Assembly (NCBI GenBank): GCA_004292955.1
Contig: RDXX01000019.1
Coordinates: 62,001 to 126,000 of the forward strand
Reading direction: 5' to 3'
DNA length: 64,000 bases
Source: Oscillatoriales cyanobacterium
GTDB taxonomy: Bacteria; Cyanobacteriota; Cyanobacteriia; Cyanobacteriales; Microcoleaceae
Shown: in pieces, positions 34,763-43,632 of the stretch
Numbering within the stretch: position 1 is the stretch's first letter
How the letters are laid out: each line of letters begins with the position of its first letter
The notes under the pieces: generated by a model
Seen by the model: only the letters and a program-made list of their open reading frames with translations
Database searches by the model: none
Told to the model about the DNA's origin: nothing
Program-made: the position numbers and the translations under genes

Positions 34763-34883
34763 AAAGTAATTGAGATTTGTAAATATTTGCAGTTTGGTAT
34801 TGGTATTATTTCGGACGATCGGCGTAAAATTTAAGGACTAAACTCCTGACTACAAAAAGTATTTTGTGTGAAAATTTATCGAT

Positions 34884-35309
34884 TTACTGTTGAGCCAAAT
34901 ATGCTTGAGAAAACTCAGATGGAATCGGCACTGGTTTGCGAGTTGATAGTTCAATAAAACAACCAGATTGTTGGGCGATAGCAGCGACTTTCCCAGCTAC
35001 AATTATTTCAGCATCCATCATCCACTTCAGCGATTTCATTTTACTCATCCAAATTTTCCCAGTTGGTTTATCGAAAATATTAATCGGCTGCTTGTATTCA
35101 ATTGCTGTTTTCACCAGCATTGGAGCCACACCGTTTTCCAGCATTTTCTGTACTGGAAAATAAGCATCAGCAAGTGCGATCCGCAAGTCTTCCAACCAGC
35201 GGATATAAACAATATTGCTAACGATTCCCGCAAAGTCGATATCGTAAGTTTGTACGGGAAAGCTTAATTCTATTTCCAAAGGTCTTTTCTGTTCGCTGGA
35301 TGCTTGCAT
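34884..35309 (-). CDS. Acyl-CoA thioesterase, 4HBT (hotdog) family
   Basis: A 141-residue hotdog-fold protein resembling 4-hydroxybenzoyl-CoA thioesterases: FPVQTYDIDFAGIVSNIVYI holds the catalytic Asp region (Y-x-D-x-D-x-x-G-x-V), then RWLEDLRIALAD. It hydrolyses an acyl- or aroyl-CoA; the substrate is not defined. It sits between a TetR regulator and a GST gene, all on the minus strand with 120-140 bp gaps. Confidence 0.87.
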   Translation of the reverse strand: MQASSEQKRPLEIELSFPVQTYDIDFAGIVSNIVYIRWLEDLRIALADAYFPVQKMLENGVAPMLVKTAIEYKQPINIFDKPTGKIWMSKMKSLKWMMDAEIIVAGKVAAIAQQSGCFIELSTRKPVPIPSEFSQAYLAQQ

Positions 35310-35450
35310 TTTGGGTACTCTCAGTCTATTTTTAATAATTGAAAAACTGCCTCGATTGGGGAGGAAAATTGGAGGCAGAGCCTAGTAACGAGGAGAAATT
35401 GCTCTCTTGAGACCGAAAGGTCTGTTTGATAACAAAAAAATTATTCGGTT

Positions 35451-36038
35451 CTAAAGTTGACTGTCGAGATATCCGTGCAAATGCTCAATTGCTCTTTTGA
35501 CATGAATTGCATCCCCATAAAGTTTACTCATCATCACGGCTCCTTCCAGGGTTGAAATCACAATAGTTGCGACTACATCGGCTTCGACATTTTCTCGAAC
35601 TTCGCCTTTAGCAATTCCTTTGTTAATAATTTTGCAAATCAAAGCGCGCCAACCATCCATTGCTATTTGTACCCGCTGACGCAAAGCTGGATGAGCATCA
35701 TCGCTTTCAACTGCTGTATTTAACAGGGGACAGCCGCCTGGAATTGGAGGATTTTCGGCAAACGTGCTAAATAAAGATATAACAGCTTTTAGCCGATCGA
35801 CCGCATGACGTTTTCCTTTCAAAGCCCCGAGATATTGTCGGCGCATACATTCAGCCGCAAAGTCAAAAGCTTGCAGGGCTAACTCATCTTTGCTCTTGAA
35901 ATGGTTGTAAATTCCTCCTTTTTGCAAGCCTGTAACGCGCATGATGTCAGACATAGAAGAACCTGAGTAGCCGTACTGATTGAACAGTGCTGCGGCTTCC
36001 CTGAGAATTTTTTCTCTGGTTTCTTGAGCTTTTGACAT
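35451..36038 (-). CDS. TetR/AcrR family transcriptional regulator
   Basis: A 195-residue repressor from the ATG at 36038 (a longer frame extends to a distant start). The N-terminal HTH is EKILREAAALFNQYGYSGSS and MSDIMRVTGLQKGGIYNHFK. The C-terminal ligand domain is helical (MRRQYLGALKGKRHAVDRLK; VVATIVISTLEGAVMMSKLY). An ACCGA-N4-TCGGT palindrome lies 14 bp upstream of the start, so autoregulation of this gene and of the thioesterase and GST genes downstream is likely. Confidence 0.9.
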   Translation of the reverse strand: MSKAQETREKILREAAALFNQYGYSGSSMSDIMRVTGLQKGGIYNHFKSKDELALQAFDFAAECMRRQYLGALKGKRHAVDRLKAVISLFSTFAENPPIPGGCPLLNTAVESDDAHPALRQRVQIAMDGWRALICKIINKGIAKGEVRENVEADVVATIVISTLEGAVMMSKLYGDAIHVKRAIEHLHGYLDSQL

Positions 36039-36051
36039 TTTTATGGCGCTA

Positions 36052-36065
36052 ACCGACTTATCGGT
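36052..36065. promoter_or_regulatory. TetR operator-like palindrome
   Basis: ACCGACTTATCGGT is a 5-bp perfect inverted repeat with a 4-bp centre, 14 bp upstream of the TetR start codon. It is the expected place for an autoregulatory site. Confidence 0.6.
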
Positions 36066-36148
36066 CTTTTTTAGAGAATAGCAGAGCGAACTGTGAATGG
36101 CAAGGGGCGATCGCAATTAATTTAAAATTCAACTTAAAGCCGATCGCC

Positions 36149-36751
36149 CTAACCATCGCGAACCATCCAAACCAACATCCCCAGCAAAGGTTCCACAGGC
36201 GGCACAGGATAGTCATTGAGGTCAATTGTCAGAGTTTTTGCCTCCAACTTCAAAAATCTCCAAGCAGTGCCACTACTGACACTTCCGTAGATTGTGCCGA
36301 TCGCAATATTGTTGATTTCATTAAACTTTTGAGCTGCTACCATCTCGGCCGCGCACTGTCCCAATCCCATTTTTAAATCGGCTTTTTTCGCTTCAACAAT
36401 CACAATTGCTGGTGCTTCGATTAATATTTGTTCGGGAGAACGACTAATTAAAAAATCGCAGATACCACTCAATCCCAACTCCGGCTCTACAGTAAAATCT
36501 TCTCCCGAAAATAGACTCACTTGCCGCTGTAAAATCTTGCGGACTTCGACTAAAATAGGACTAATAATCAGTTCTGATCGCGCTTTTTCAGAACCCGTCG
36601 CTGTAGCAAGCGGCAATCCTTCAATGAGGGATTCAGTTAAATATACACTAGGCTCGATGGGTTCGGTTGGTGGCAAAAATCTGCCTGCTTCTACGGTAGT
36701 TAAGCCGAAATCGCGTTTAGCTTTTCTGAGTGTGAATTCACTGTAGGGCAT
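36149..36751 (-). CDS. Conserved protein, PD-(D/E)XK-like, paralogue 1
   Basis: A 200-residue protein closely related to the divergent neighbour at 36811-37413. Both begin MxYSxFTLRK and share GLSGICDFLISRSPEQ, IVIVEAKKADLK, LGQCAAEMVAAQKFNEINN and SSGTAWRFLKLE. The D-x-n-(V)-E-A-K pattern resembles a PD-(D/E)XK nuclease core (Asp in CDF, Glu-x-Lys in VEAKK). I do not know a named family. The ATG at 36751 is chosen by analogy with the paralogue; the frame extends four codons further. The two start codons are 59 bp apart. Confidence 0.8.
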   Translation of the reverse strand: MPYSEFTLRKAKRDFGLTTVEAGRFLPPTEPIEPSVYLTESLIEGLPLATATGSEKARSELIISPILVEVRKILQRQVSLFSGEDFTVEPELGLSGICDFLISRSPEQILIEAPAIVIVEAKKADLKMGLGQCAAEMVAAQKFNEINNIAIGTIYGSVSSGTAWRFLKLEAKTLTIDLNDYPVPPVEPLLGMLVWMVRDG

Positions 36752-36810
36752 TGAAAGCACCATTTTTATTGATGTTAATATAGCATCTGATTAAATTTGA
36801 AATCAAAATC

Positions 36811-37413
36811 ATGGCATACAGCGATTTTACACTGCGAAAGGTTAAGCAAAGCTTCGGATTGACCGCAGTTGAAGGCGGGCGTTTTTTGCCGGAAGTTGAG
36901 CCGATCGCACCCAGTGCTATTTTAGCAGGTTTGTTGGCAGATACAGTGCCTTGGGCGATCGCAGTAGGAACCGAAAAAGCTAAATCAGAACTAATTATCG
37001 CCCCCGCACTTTTGGAAGTCAAACGGTTGCTGAACCGCCAAATCAGCGTATTTTCCGGCACCGATTTCACCGTGGATACCGCAGCGGGATTAAACGGAGT
37101 TTGCGATTTTTTAATCAGTCGCTCTCCTGAGCAATTTGAGATAGAAGCACCTGCTGTTATGCTAGTAGAAGCGAAGCGAGATAACATTAACAGCGGTTTA
37201 GGACAGTGCATTGCTGAAATGGTGGCGGCTCAAAGATTTAATGAAATTAACAATAATTCAATTCCGATTATTTACGGTTCAGTAACTACCGGCACTGCTT
37301 GGAGATTTATGAAGCTCGAAGGGCAAGTTGTGACTATTGATGTCAGTGATTATCCGTTTCCTCCTGTCGAGACAATTTTGTCGATGCTTGTCTGGATGGT
37401 ACGGGAAGGTTGA
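36811..37413 (+). CDS. Conserved protein, PD-(D/E)XK-like, paralogue 2
   Basis: A 200-residue paralogue of the divergent gene at 36149-36751, collinear over its entire length. Shared blocks include GLNGVCDFLISRSPEQ, MLVEAKRDNIN, LGQCIAEMVAAQRFNEINN and TTGTAWRFMKLE, ending VWMVREG against VWMVRDG. The E-A-K motif is kept. The pair probably arose by inverted duplication. No nuclease partner or toxin gene is adjacent; their role, separately or as a complex, is unknown. Confidence 0.82.
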   Translation: MAYSDFTLRKVKQSFGLTAVEGGRFLPEVEPIAPSAILAGLLADTVPWAIAVGTEKAKSELIIAPALLEVKRLLNRQISVFSGTDFTVDTAAGLNGVCDFLISRSPEQFEIEAPAVMLVEAKRDNINSGLGQCIAEMVAAQRFNEINNNSIPIIYGSVTTGTAWRFMKLEGQVVTIDVSDYPFPPVETILSMLVWMVREG

Positions 37414-37415
37414 GA

Positions 37416-37594
37416 AGAAGTCAGTAGTCAGTAGTCAGTAGTCAGTAGTCGGTAGTCAGTATTTATGTGTTATTTGCGATCGAAACTAATAATCATAGGA
37501 CTTATGCAATTCCCAATTCCCAATTCCCAATTCCCAATTCCCAATTCCCAATTCCCAATTCCCAATTCCCAATTCCCAATTCCCAATTCCCAAT
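37416..37594. repeat. AGTAGTC and AATTCCC tandem repeats
   Basis: Six AGTCAGT-type units (37420-37460) and about twelve AATTCCC heptamers (37507-37594) fill the space between paralogue 2 and the 6S RNA terminator. Confidence 0.85.
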
Positions 37595-37626
37595 AAAAAA
37601 AATAGGCCAGCCATATTAGCGCCTAT
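37594..37626 (-). terminator. Terminator of 6S RNA
   Basis: On the minus strand ATAGGC and GCCTAT form a stem followed by eight T. It lies just after the 6S RNA and just before the AATTCCC array. Confidence 0.8.
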
Positions 37627-37642
37627 CTCAATCAATATTTTA

Positions 37643-37836
37643 AGGGTTCACCGCAACGCCGTCTTACCTCAGCTTTTGACCTGGTATTTTACCAGGTGGG
37701 CACCGTTGGCTCGGACTTAAAGTTTCTGGGTACAAGCCCAGTTTACTGCTGTCCAAACATCTTGATTCCCGAGAGTTAAGAGTTATAGATCAAAAAAACA
37801 TTATTGGCAGTCACCAACGTCGCAGTAGAACCTTTA
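37643..37836 (-). ncRNA. ssaA: 6S RNA
   Basis: A 190-nt minus-strand RNA with the 6S shape. The ends pair (GGTTC with GAACC, and CTGCGACG with CGTTGCGG), a large open bubble follows, and an inner arm is formed by CTGGG/CCCAG and ACCTGG/CCAGGT stems. 6S RNA binds RNA polymerase holoenzyme as a promoter mimic. In cyanobacteria the gene is known to be linked to purK, and purK lies 320 bp upstream here on the same strand. Identification rests on structure, length, context and the terminator; ends are approximate. Confidence 0.75.
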
Positions 37837-38158
37837 TGTGAACAAACCTGACTGTCAACTGAGTACAGTTAGACCGCAGGCTTCTTTTTCCTTTTTTTCA
37901 AAGGCTTTTTATAGTGAGGTAGTTCCACCCCCACTTGTTAATATAGTATCAGAGTATTTCCAGATCATCAAGGGGTATAAAAGAATAATTGTCGGTTTCG
38001 GTATCTACACCCGACGAGCCTTTCATCCCAAGGAGTAATTCCCAACGGGGTACTTCGCGCAGCAATTGAGATTAATCCCCTCTAAATATACCCTTAGACT
38101 TCCCGGCTGGTAGTTAACATACAGCAACTAACTCGATTTTGGCAACTCTTCGAGCAAT
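37837..38158. other. Spacer between 6S RNA and purK
   Basis: Contains the presumed 6S promoter region (a TTGACA on the minus strand lies about 20-30 bp before the RNA start) and the purK 3' end. A short plus-strand frame (37838-38038) runs through it but shows no protein family. No other element recognised. Confidence 0.4.
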
Positions 38159-39478
38159 TTAACTTCCATACCAGATAGATTCAATGGTTTGAGCGATCGC
38201 ACTAGCCGACTTTCCTTCATTCTCCCCCAAGTCCCCGTCGAAGAGGACAGTAACGTGACCCAGTTTCCTGCCAGGGCGGGATACTTTCTTACCATACCAA
38301 TGTACAAAAGCGCCGCTAATTTGTGCCAGTTGTTTTCGTTTCTCTAAATAATCTGACTCCGCAGACTCGTAGCCCAGCAAATTTACCATCACAGCACCTG
38401 CACATTTTAGATCGCAATTACCTAAAGGCAGTTGACAAACTGCGCGCAAATGCTGTTCAAATTGTGAAGTTTTGCAAGCATCGATTGTAAAGTGTCCCGA
38501 GTTGTGGGTGCGGGGAGCAATTTCATTGACTAACAGCTTATTGTCGGCGGTTAAAAATAATTCAATGCCGAATACGCCGACGGCTTCTAAGCTGTTGAGG
38601 AGAGTACGGGCGATCGCACAAGCTTCGGTTTGCACCTCTAAACTAATATCGGCGGGGGCAATCACTACACGACAAACCTGATTTTGCTGTTGAGTTTCCA
38701 CGATCGGGTAAATCGCTATTTCACCAGTTACCGATCGAGCTGCGATCGCAGCCAACTCGCGATCGAACGGCACAAACTCTTCTACCAGCAAAGACTGACC
38801 TTTAAGTGTAGCGCTAATTGACTCAAAACTCTCGCGATCCTTAACAATAAAAGTACCTTGGCCGTCGTAACCGTGGCGGCGAACTTTGACGACAAAGGGA
38901 AAATCTCTAGGCCCAGATTCCGAGTTTTGTTCTATCTGTGTGCTGTCGGAAACAGAAATTGCTAAATTGTCGATCGCAACTTCCCCGCACATAGGTTCAT
39001 GCCCCACAGCCCCTGCTCCAATCTGCCTTCCCTGGGGTTCCTGCAACAAATCTAAATCCAAATCCGCCATACTATCTGGCGCCCAAAACCTGGGAGTTGG
39101 CAAACCCAACCTTTGTAAATAACAGCGCTGCACGTACTTATCCAACAAAGGAGAAAGCGACGACAAACTCGGCTGAAATAACACACCTTGCTGTTCTAGC
39201 GTTCGCAAACCATCCAAATCCACAAACTCATTTTCAAAAGTAATAACATCGCAGCCATCCGCCAAATAAGCCGTAGCCAAAACATCATCAACAGCCCCCA
39301 AAACAGCACCCACAGCAGCAGAAACTGCCGGGTCATCACCATTAGGAGTTTGGACTACCAATTCAATACCCAGCGCGCTAGCAGCTTCTCCCATCATCCA
39401 AGCTAGCTGACCGCCGCCGACAACGCCCACCCGCTTCAATTTGGCAGGCGAACTCGCAGCGGTTTGATTAGATTTCAT
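38159..39478 (-). CDS. purK: N5-carboxyaminoimidazole ribonucleotide synthase
   Basis: A 439-residue ATP-grasp enzyme that makes N5-CAIR from AIR, ATP and bicarbonate in purine synthesis. It begins VGVVGGGQLAWMMGEAA, with TFENEFVDLDGL, the ATP-grasp motif FPFVVKVRRHGYDGQGTF, LVEEFVPFDRELAAIAARS and the active-site NEIAPRTHNSGHFTIDA. Between about residues 140 and 200 lies a roughly 55-residue extra segment (DLDLDLLQEPQGRQIGAGAV and following) not usual in PurK. It is divergent from purD, and the 6S RNA gene follows it. Confidence 0.94.
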   Translation of the reverse strand: MKSNQTAASSPAKLKRVGVVGGGQLAWMMGEAASALGIELVVQTPNGDDPAVSAAVGAVLGAVDDVLATAYLADGCDVITFENEFVDLDGLRTLEQQGVLFQPSLSSLSPLLDKYVQRCYLQRLGLPTPRFWAPDSMADLDLDLLQEPQGRQIGAGAVGHEPMCGEVAIDNLAISVSDSTQIEQNSESGPRDFPFVVKVRRHGYDGQGTFIVKDRESFESISATLKGQSLLVEEFVPFDRELAAIAARSVTGEIAIYPIVETQQQNQVCRVVIAPADISLEVQTEACAIARTLLNSLEAVGVFGIELFLTADNKLLVNEIAPRTHNSGHFTIDACKTSQFEQHLRAVCQLPLGNCDLKCAGAVMVNLLGYESAESDYLEKRKQLAQISGAFVHWYGKKVSRPGRKLGHVTVLFDGDLGENEGKSASAIAQTIESIWYGS

Positions 39479-39817
39479 GTGAGTAAAATTCCTGGTATCA
39501 ACTTGTTTATTTTATCGCTATTTGTAGCCGAATGTATGAGAAATATTGAATATTTAAAAGCAATTTTTTTTAGCTAATTGCACGATTTAATCGAGGCAGA
39601 ACCTAGAAAAAATCGACGGCGAAAGTCTTGAATTATTGCACGATCCCAGGATGCCGGCAAATAGCGATCGCTCCCCACTCCTCCAGAAAAGTGCCACATC
39701 TAGCAATTCACGATTCGCCAAGCATGGCATAATTGACAGCACTGCAAAAAGCAGATAGACAGGTGCAAACACTGAAAATGCGACATTCAGGGAACAAAAT
39801 TTATAGGTGAGGATACT
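39479..39817. other. Divergent purK-purD spacer
   Basis: A 339-bp spacer between divergent purine genes. No gene is seen; it presumably holds both promoters. The purD ribosome site GAGGAT lies about 5 bp before its GTG. No PurR-type operator or riboswitch is recognised. Confidence 0.5.
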
Positions 39818-41185
39818 GTGAAAGTTTTGGTTGTGGGGAACGGAGGTCGCGAACACGCGATCGCAAAAAAACTGCTAGAATCTACGCGGATTAAACAAGT
39901 ATTCTGCGTTCCGGGCAACGGCGGCACAGCTACCACAAAAGGCTGTCAAAATCTGTCGCTCAACATCGACGACTTCCAAGGCATAGAACGCTTTGTGATG
40001 GTGAACAACATCGGACTCGTCATCGTCGGCCCGGAATTGCCCCTATCGCTAGGCATCGTTGACTACTTCCAACAGCGAAAACTGATGATTTTCGGCCCCA
40101 ACAAAGCCGGCGCCCAAATTGAATCCAGCAAATCCTGGGCCAAAGAATTGATGCTGGAAGCACAAATCCCAACACCCAAAGCTGCCGTATTTACAGGCGC
40201 AGAAGCAGCCAAAGCATATGTTGTGGAACAAGGAGTACCCATAGTCATCAAAGCAGACGGACTCGCCTCAGGCAAAGGAGTCACCGTTGCTACCACCGTC
40301 AAAATGGCTCACAGCGCCATCAACACCATTTTTAGAGGCGAATTCGGCACCGACAACCTCCGAGTCGTCGTCGAAGAATATGTAACCGGTCAAGAAGTCT
40401 CTATTCTCGCCCTCACCGACGGTATCACAGTAGAACCGCTGCTGGCAGCTCAAGACCACAAAGCCATTGGCGAAGGCGACAAGGGAGCCAATACCGGCGG
40501 TATGGGAGCCTACGCCCCAGCGCCAATTGTCTCGCCCAAACTAATGGACAGGATTCAAGCAGAAATTCTTGAACCTACCCTCGCTGCGCTACAAAAGCGC
40601 AACATCGATTACCGGGGCGTCCTCTACGCAGGTTTAATGATTACACCGAAAAGAGAACTTCAAGTCTTAGAATTCAACTGTCGTTTTGGAGATCCCGAAA
40701 CTCAAGCGGTTTTGTCCCTCTTGGAAACTCCCCTGGAAGATTTGGTGTTTGCTTGTTGTCAGCAGCGTCTGGGTGAATATTCCAACATTCGCTGGAAGTC
40801 TGGGGCTTCTGTTTGCGTGGTTTTAGCTTCTGGGGGCTATCCCGGAAATTATCAAAAAGGCAAAGTTATTACAGGTATCGAGGAAGCTGAAGCCAAAGGT
40901 GCAGAAGTGTTTCACGCCGGCACTCAGTTGAAGCAGCAGCAGTTAGTGACCGAGGGCGGCCGCGTTTTGGGCGTCACGGCGGTTGCAGAAACTTTGGAAC
41001 AAGCTATCTCTAAAGCTTATGCAGCAGTTGATTGCATCCAATTTGAAGGGGTTTACTGCCGCCGGGATATCGGCCTTCGAGCGCTGGCCCCTCAAAATGT
41101 CGAGCCCAGTGTCGAGCCCAGTGTCGAGCCCAGTGTCGAGCCCAGTGTCGAGCCCAGTGTCGAGCCCAGTGTCGATCGAAATTAG
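39818..41185 (+). CDS. purD: Phosphoribosylamine-glycine ligase (GARS)
   Basis: A 455-residue ATP-grasp enzyme of purine synthesis. It begins MKVLVVGNGGREHAIAKKLL, with VIVGPELPLSLGIVDYF, VIKADGLASGKGVTVAT, KGANTGGMGAYAPAPIV and LEFNCRFGDPETQAVL. Length is normal up to about residue 425, then a tail of six in-frame VEPS units (41099-41170) and DRN. The tail is a 12-bp microsatellite read through, not part of the enzyme fold. Start is GTG with GAGGAT upstream. nblS follows about 260 bp downstream on the same strand. Confidence 0.96.
   Translation: MKVLVVGNGGREHAIAKKLLESTRIKQVFCVPGNGGTATTKGCQNLSLNIDDFQGIERFVMVNNIGLVIVGPELPLSLGIVDYFQQRKLMIFGPNKAGAQIESSKSWAKELMLEAQIPTPKAAVFTGAEAAKAYVVEQGVPIVIKADGLASGKGVTVATTVKMAHSAINTIFRGEFGTDNLRVVVEEYVTGQEVSILALTDGITVEPLLAAQDHKAIGEGDKGANTGGMGAYAPAPIVSPKLMDRIQAEILEPTLAALQKRNIDYRGVLYAGLMITPKRELQVLEFNCRFGDPETQAVLSLLETPLEDLVFACCQQRLGEYSNIRWKSGASVCVVLASGGYPGNYQKGKVITGIEEAEAKGAEVFHAGTQLKQQQLVTEGGRVLGVTAVAETLEQAISKAYAAVDCIQFEGVYCRRDIGLRALAPQNVEPSVEPSVEPSVEPSVEPSVEPSVDRN
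41099..41176 (+). repeat. Six-copy 12-bp in-frame repeat
   Basis: GTCGAGCCCAGT is tandemly repeated six times, encoding Val-Glu-Pro-Ser units at the C-terminus of PurD. Confidence 0.95.
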
Positions 41186-41447
41186 GAATTGCGGCCTGCT
41201 GTGGCCGCTGCTATCCGAAAGCTCGACACGCTGGGGATACTAGAACTCCCCCAAGCAGAAGATAGAATTAAAACCCCGGAGGATAGAGGTTTTGGCCGCC
41301 CAAAAGCAGAGCAATTTCAAGGTAGAAGTGCCACAATAAAGTTTGGCACATCTGCGGTGGCAGTAGCGGACAAGTCGCGACAGAAAAATCGATCGACCAC
41401 AAACTCAATTAATCTTCCTTTTAATATTCAACTGGTGAACTGCTCAA

Positions 41448-43619
41448 ATGCTGGCCATACTAAACAAAATCGGAGAAATTATTGCCCGCTGGTGGTCGGA
41501 TTTTACCCTCCAGACTCGCCTGATGGCCGGTGCTACCCTCGTAGTTTCGTTAATTATGAGCGGCCTGACTTTTTGGGCTGTGAATACTATCCAACTAGAC
41601 GCCAGACTTAACGATACTCGCTACGGCCGCGACCTCGGTCTGCTCTTGGCGGCAAATGTGGCGCCGTTGATTGCAAAAAACGATCGCTCCGAAGTAGCCC
41701 GTTTTTCCCGCCAATTTTATAGCAGCACCTCCAGCGTCCGCTATATGCTGTACGGCGACGAAGCAGGAGATATTTTTCTGGGGATACCTTTCTCGGAATC
41801 TGAGGTGCAAACTTCCCTGACACTGCGCCGCCAAATTAAACTCCCGGATAATTTTATCGCCGACATTGAGGCGAGAAATTTAACTTCTTTGCCTTTGGTG
41901 CGGCAGCACTTGACGCCAGACGGAGAAGTTACTGACGTATTTGTGCCGCTAATTCACGAGGACAAGTATTTAGGCGTTTTGGCGATCGGCATTAACCCCA
42001 ATCCCGCAGCAGTTATCTCTTCAAATCTAACCAGGGATGTTACTTTAGCAGTATTTGTCACGATTTGGGTGATGGTGATTTTGGGCGCTGTATTTAATGC
42101 GCTGACAATTACTCACCCGATCAAACAATTAGTATTTGGGGTCAAAAATATCGCGGGCGGGAATTTTAAGCAGCGAGTTGACCTGCCTTTGGGGGGAGAA
42201 TTGGGCGAGTTGATCGGCAGTTTTAACGAGATGGCCGAGAAATTAGAGAGTTATGAAGAACAAAATATTGAAGAGTTGACAGCGGAAAAAGCGAAACTAG
42301 AAACTTTGGTTTCAACTATTGCTGATGGGGCGCTGTTGCTGGATGCAAATTTGCAGGTGATTTTAGTCAACCCGACGGGGAGGCGGATTTTTGGATGGGA
42401 AGGTAAAAATGCGATCGGCATTAACGTCGTCAATATTTTACCTGCGGAAGTGCAGCGCGAGTTAGCAAGACCCCTGCACGAAATCGCTGCGGGCGATCGC
42501 GAAGGCGGCGAATTTCGGATTACTCTGAGCGAACCAGTCAACCGCACAATTCGGATTCTGCTAACCACCGTAATTCTCCACAAAGCCCCGGGCACCGAAC
42601 CGCTGTGCAAAAGCTGCGTGCGCGACGAGGAAAATACCTGTACCGAGTCAAAACGCCCGAACGCGATCGAGTGCACATTCTACGAGCAAACCTCGAAGCA
42701 TCAAGGTTCCGGACAGTACCGAGACAGTCTCAAAGGCATTGCCATGACAGTGCAGGACATCACTCGCGAAGTCGAACTAAATGAGGCTAAAAGCAATTTT
42801 ATCAGCAATGTTTCTCACGAATTGAGAACCCCTTTATTTAATATCAAATCTTTTATCGAAACTCTCCACGAGTACGGAGAAGACCTTCTAGAAAGCGAAC
42901 GCCGGGAATTTCTAGAAATTGCCAATCGAGAAACCGATCGCCTCACTCGTTTAGTCAACGACGTGTTAGACTTATCGCGCCTAGAATCCTGCCGAATTTA
43001 TCAATTGGACGCTGTTGACCTCCCCCAAGCTGTCGAACAAACTCTGCGAACTTATCAGTTAAATGCCAGGGATAAAGGCATCGAATTAGAGCAAGAAGTT
43101 GACCCCTGTTTGCCGCCAGCTTTAGGTCATTACGATTTGCTGCTGCAAGTATTTGCAAATTTAGTAGGAAATGCCTTAAAATTTACCGAGTCCGGTGGTA
43201 AGGTGGCAATTCGAGCCTATTTCCTAGAGTCGGATGCTCATCCACGCGAAGACGGCGCATCCGGAACCCACAAATTTCCACCAAATACCAGCCATTTTCC
43301 GGTGGTGCGGATCGAAATTTCTGATACCGGGATTGGCATAGATCCCGAAGATCAGCAGGCAATTTTCGATCGCTTTTTCCGGGTAGAAAACCGAGTCCAC
43401 ACTCTAGAAGGCACGGGATTAGGTCTTTCGATTGTCAGAAACATTATTGACAAGCACCACACTAAAATTAATTTAGTTAGCGAAGTTAATGTGGGCACGA
43501 CTTTCTGGTTTGACTTACCAGTTTATCAGGCGAAACAAGCGCTAGATATGGAAAATGCTTGGACGGTGCAAGCACAGGCTGAGACTGAAACAAGTTCGAC
43601 TGCGGCTAAAACTGTTTAA
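41448..43619 (+). CDS. nblS: NblS/Hik33-type sensor histidine kinase
   Basis: A 723-residue membrane kinase. TM1 lies at about 25-47, an extracytoplasmic sensor loop at 48-195, TM2 at about 197-218, HAMP at about 220-270 and PAS at about 285-440. The PAS region carries four Cys (387, 390, 398, 409; LCKSCVRDEENTCTE). HisKA has His457 in FISNVSHELRTPLFNIKSFI. The catalytic domain shows NLVGNALKFTES, ISDTGIGIDPEDQ and VENRVHTLEGTGLGLSIVRN. NblS/DspA/Hik33 controls light, cold, osmotic and nutrient stress responses and phycobilisome degradation with RpaB. It lies after purD, a linkage I have seen in other cyanobacteria. Confidence 0.93.
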   Translation: MLAILNKIGEIIARWWSDFTLQTRLMAGATLVVSLIMSGLTFWAVNTIQLDARLNDTRYGRDLGLLLAANVAPLIAKNDRSEVARFSRQFYSSTSSVRYMLYGDEAGDIFLGIPFSESEVQTSLTLRRQIKLPDNFIADIEARNLTSLPLVRQHLTPDGEVTDVFVPLIHEDKYLGVLAIGINPNPAAVISSNLTRDVTLAVFVTIWVMVILGAVFNALTITHPIKQLVFGVKNIAGGNFKQRVDLPLGGELGELIGSFNEMAEKLESYEEQNIEELTAEKAKLETLVSTIADGALLLDANLQVILVNPTGRRIFGWEGKNAIGINVVNILPAEVQRELARPLHEIAAGDREGGEFRITLSEPVNRTIRILLTTVILHKAPGTEPLCKSCVRDEENTCTESKRPNAIECTFYEQTSKHQGSGQYRDSLKGIAMTVQDITREVELNEAKSNFISNVSHELRTPLFNIKSFIETLHEYGEDLLESERREFLEIANRETDRLTRLVNDVLDLSRLESCRIYQLDAVDLPQAVEQTLRTYQLNARDKGIELEQEVDPCLPPALGHYDLLLQVFANLVGNALKFTESGGKVAIRAYFLESDAHPREDGASGTHKFPPNTSHFPVVRIEISDTGIGIDPEDQQAIFDRFFRVENRVHTLEGTGLGLSIVRNIIDKHHTKINLVSEVNVGTTFWFDLPVYQAKQALDMENAWTVQAQAETETSSTAAKTV

Positions 43620-43632
43620 TGGAAGTTGTCGT

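Noticed and set aside
37838-38038. 66-codon plus-strand frame opposite the 6S/purK spacer
   Set aside because: No recognised domain and no ribosome site; it overlaps the presumed 6S promoter.
41189-41611. 140-codon plus-strand frame after purD
   Set aside because: It overlaps the start of nblS in another frame and has no family features.
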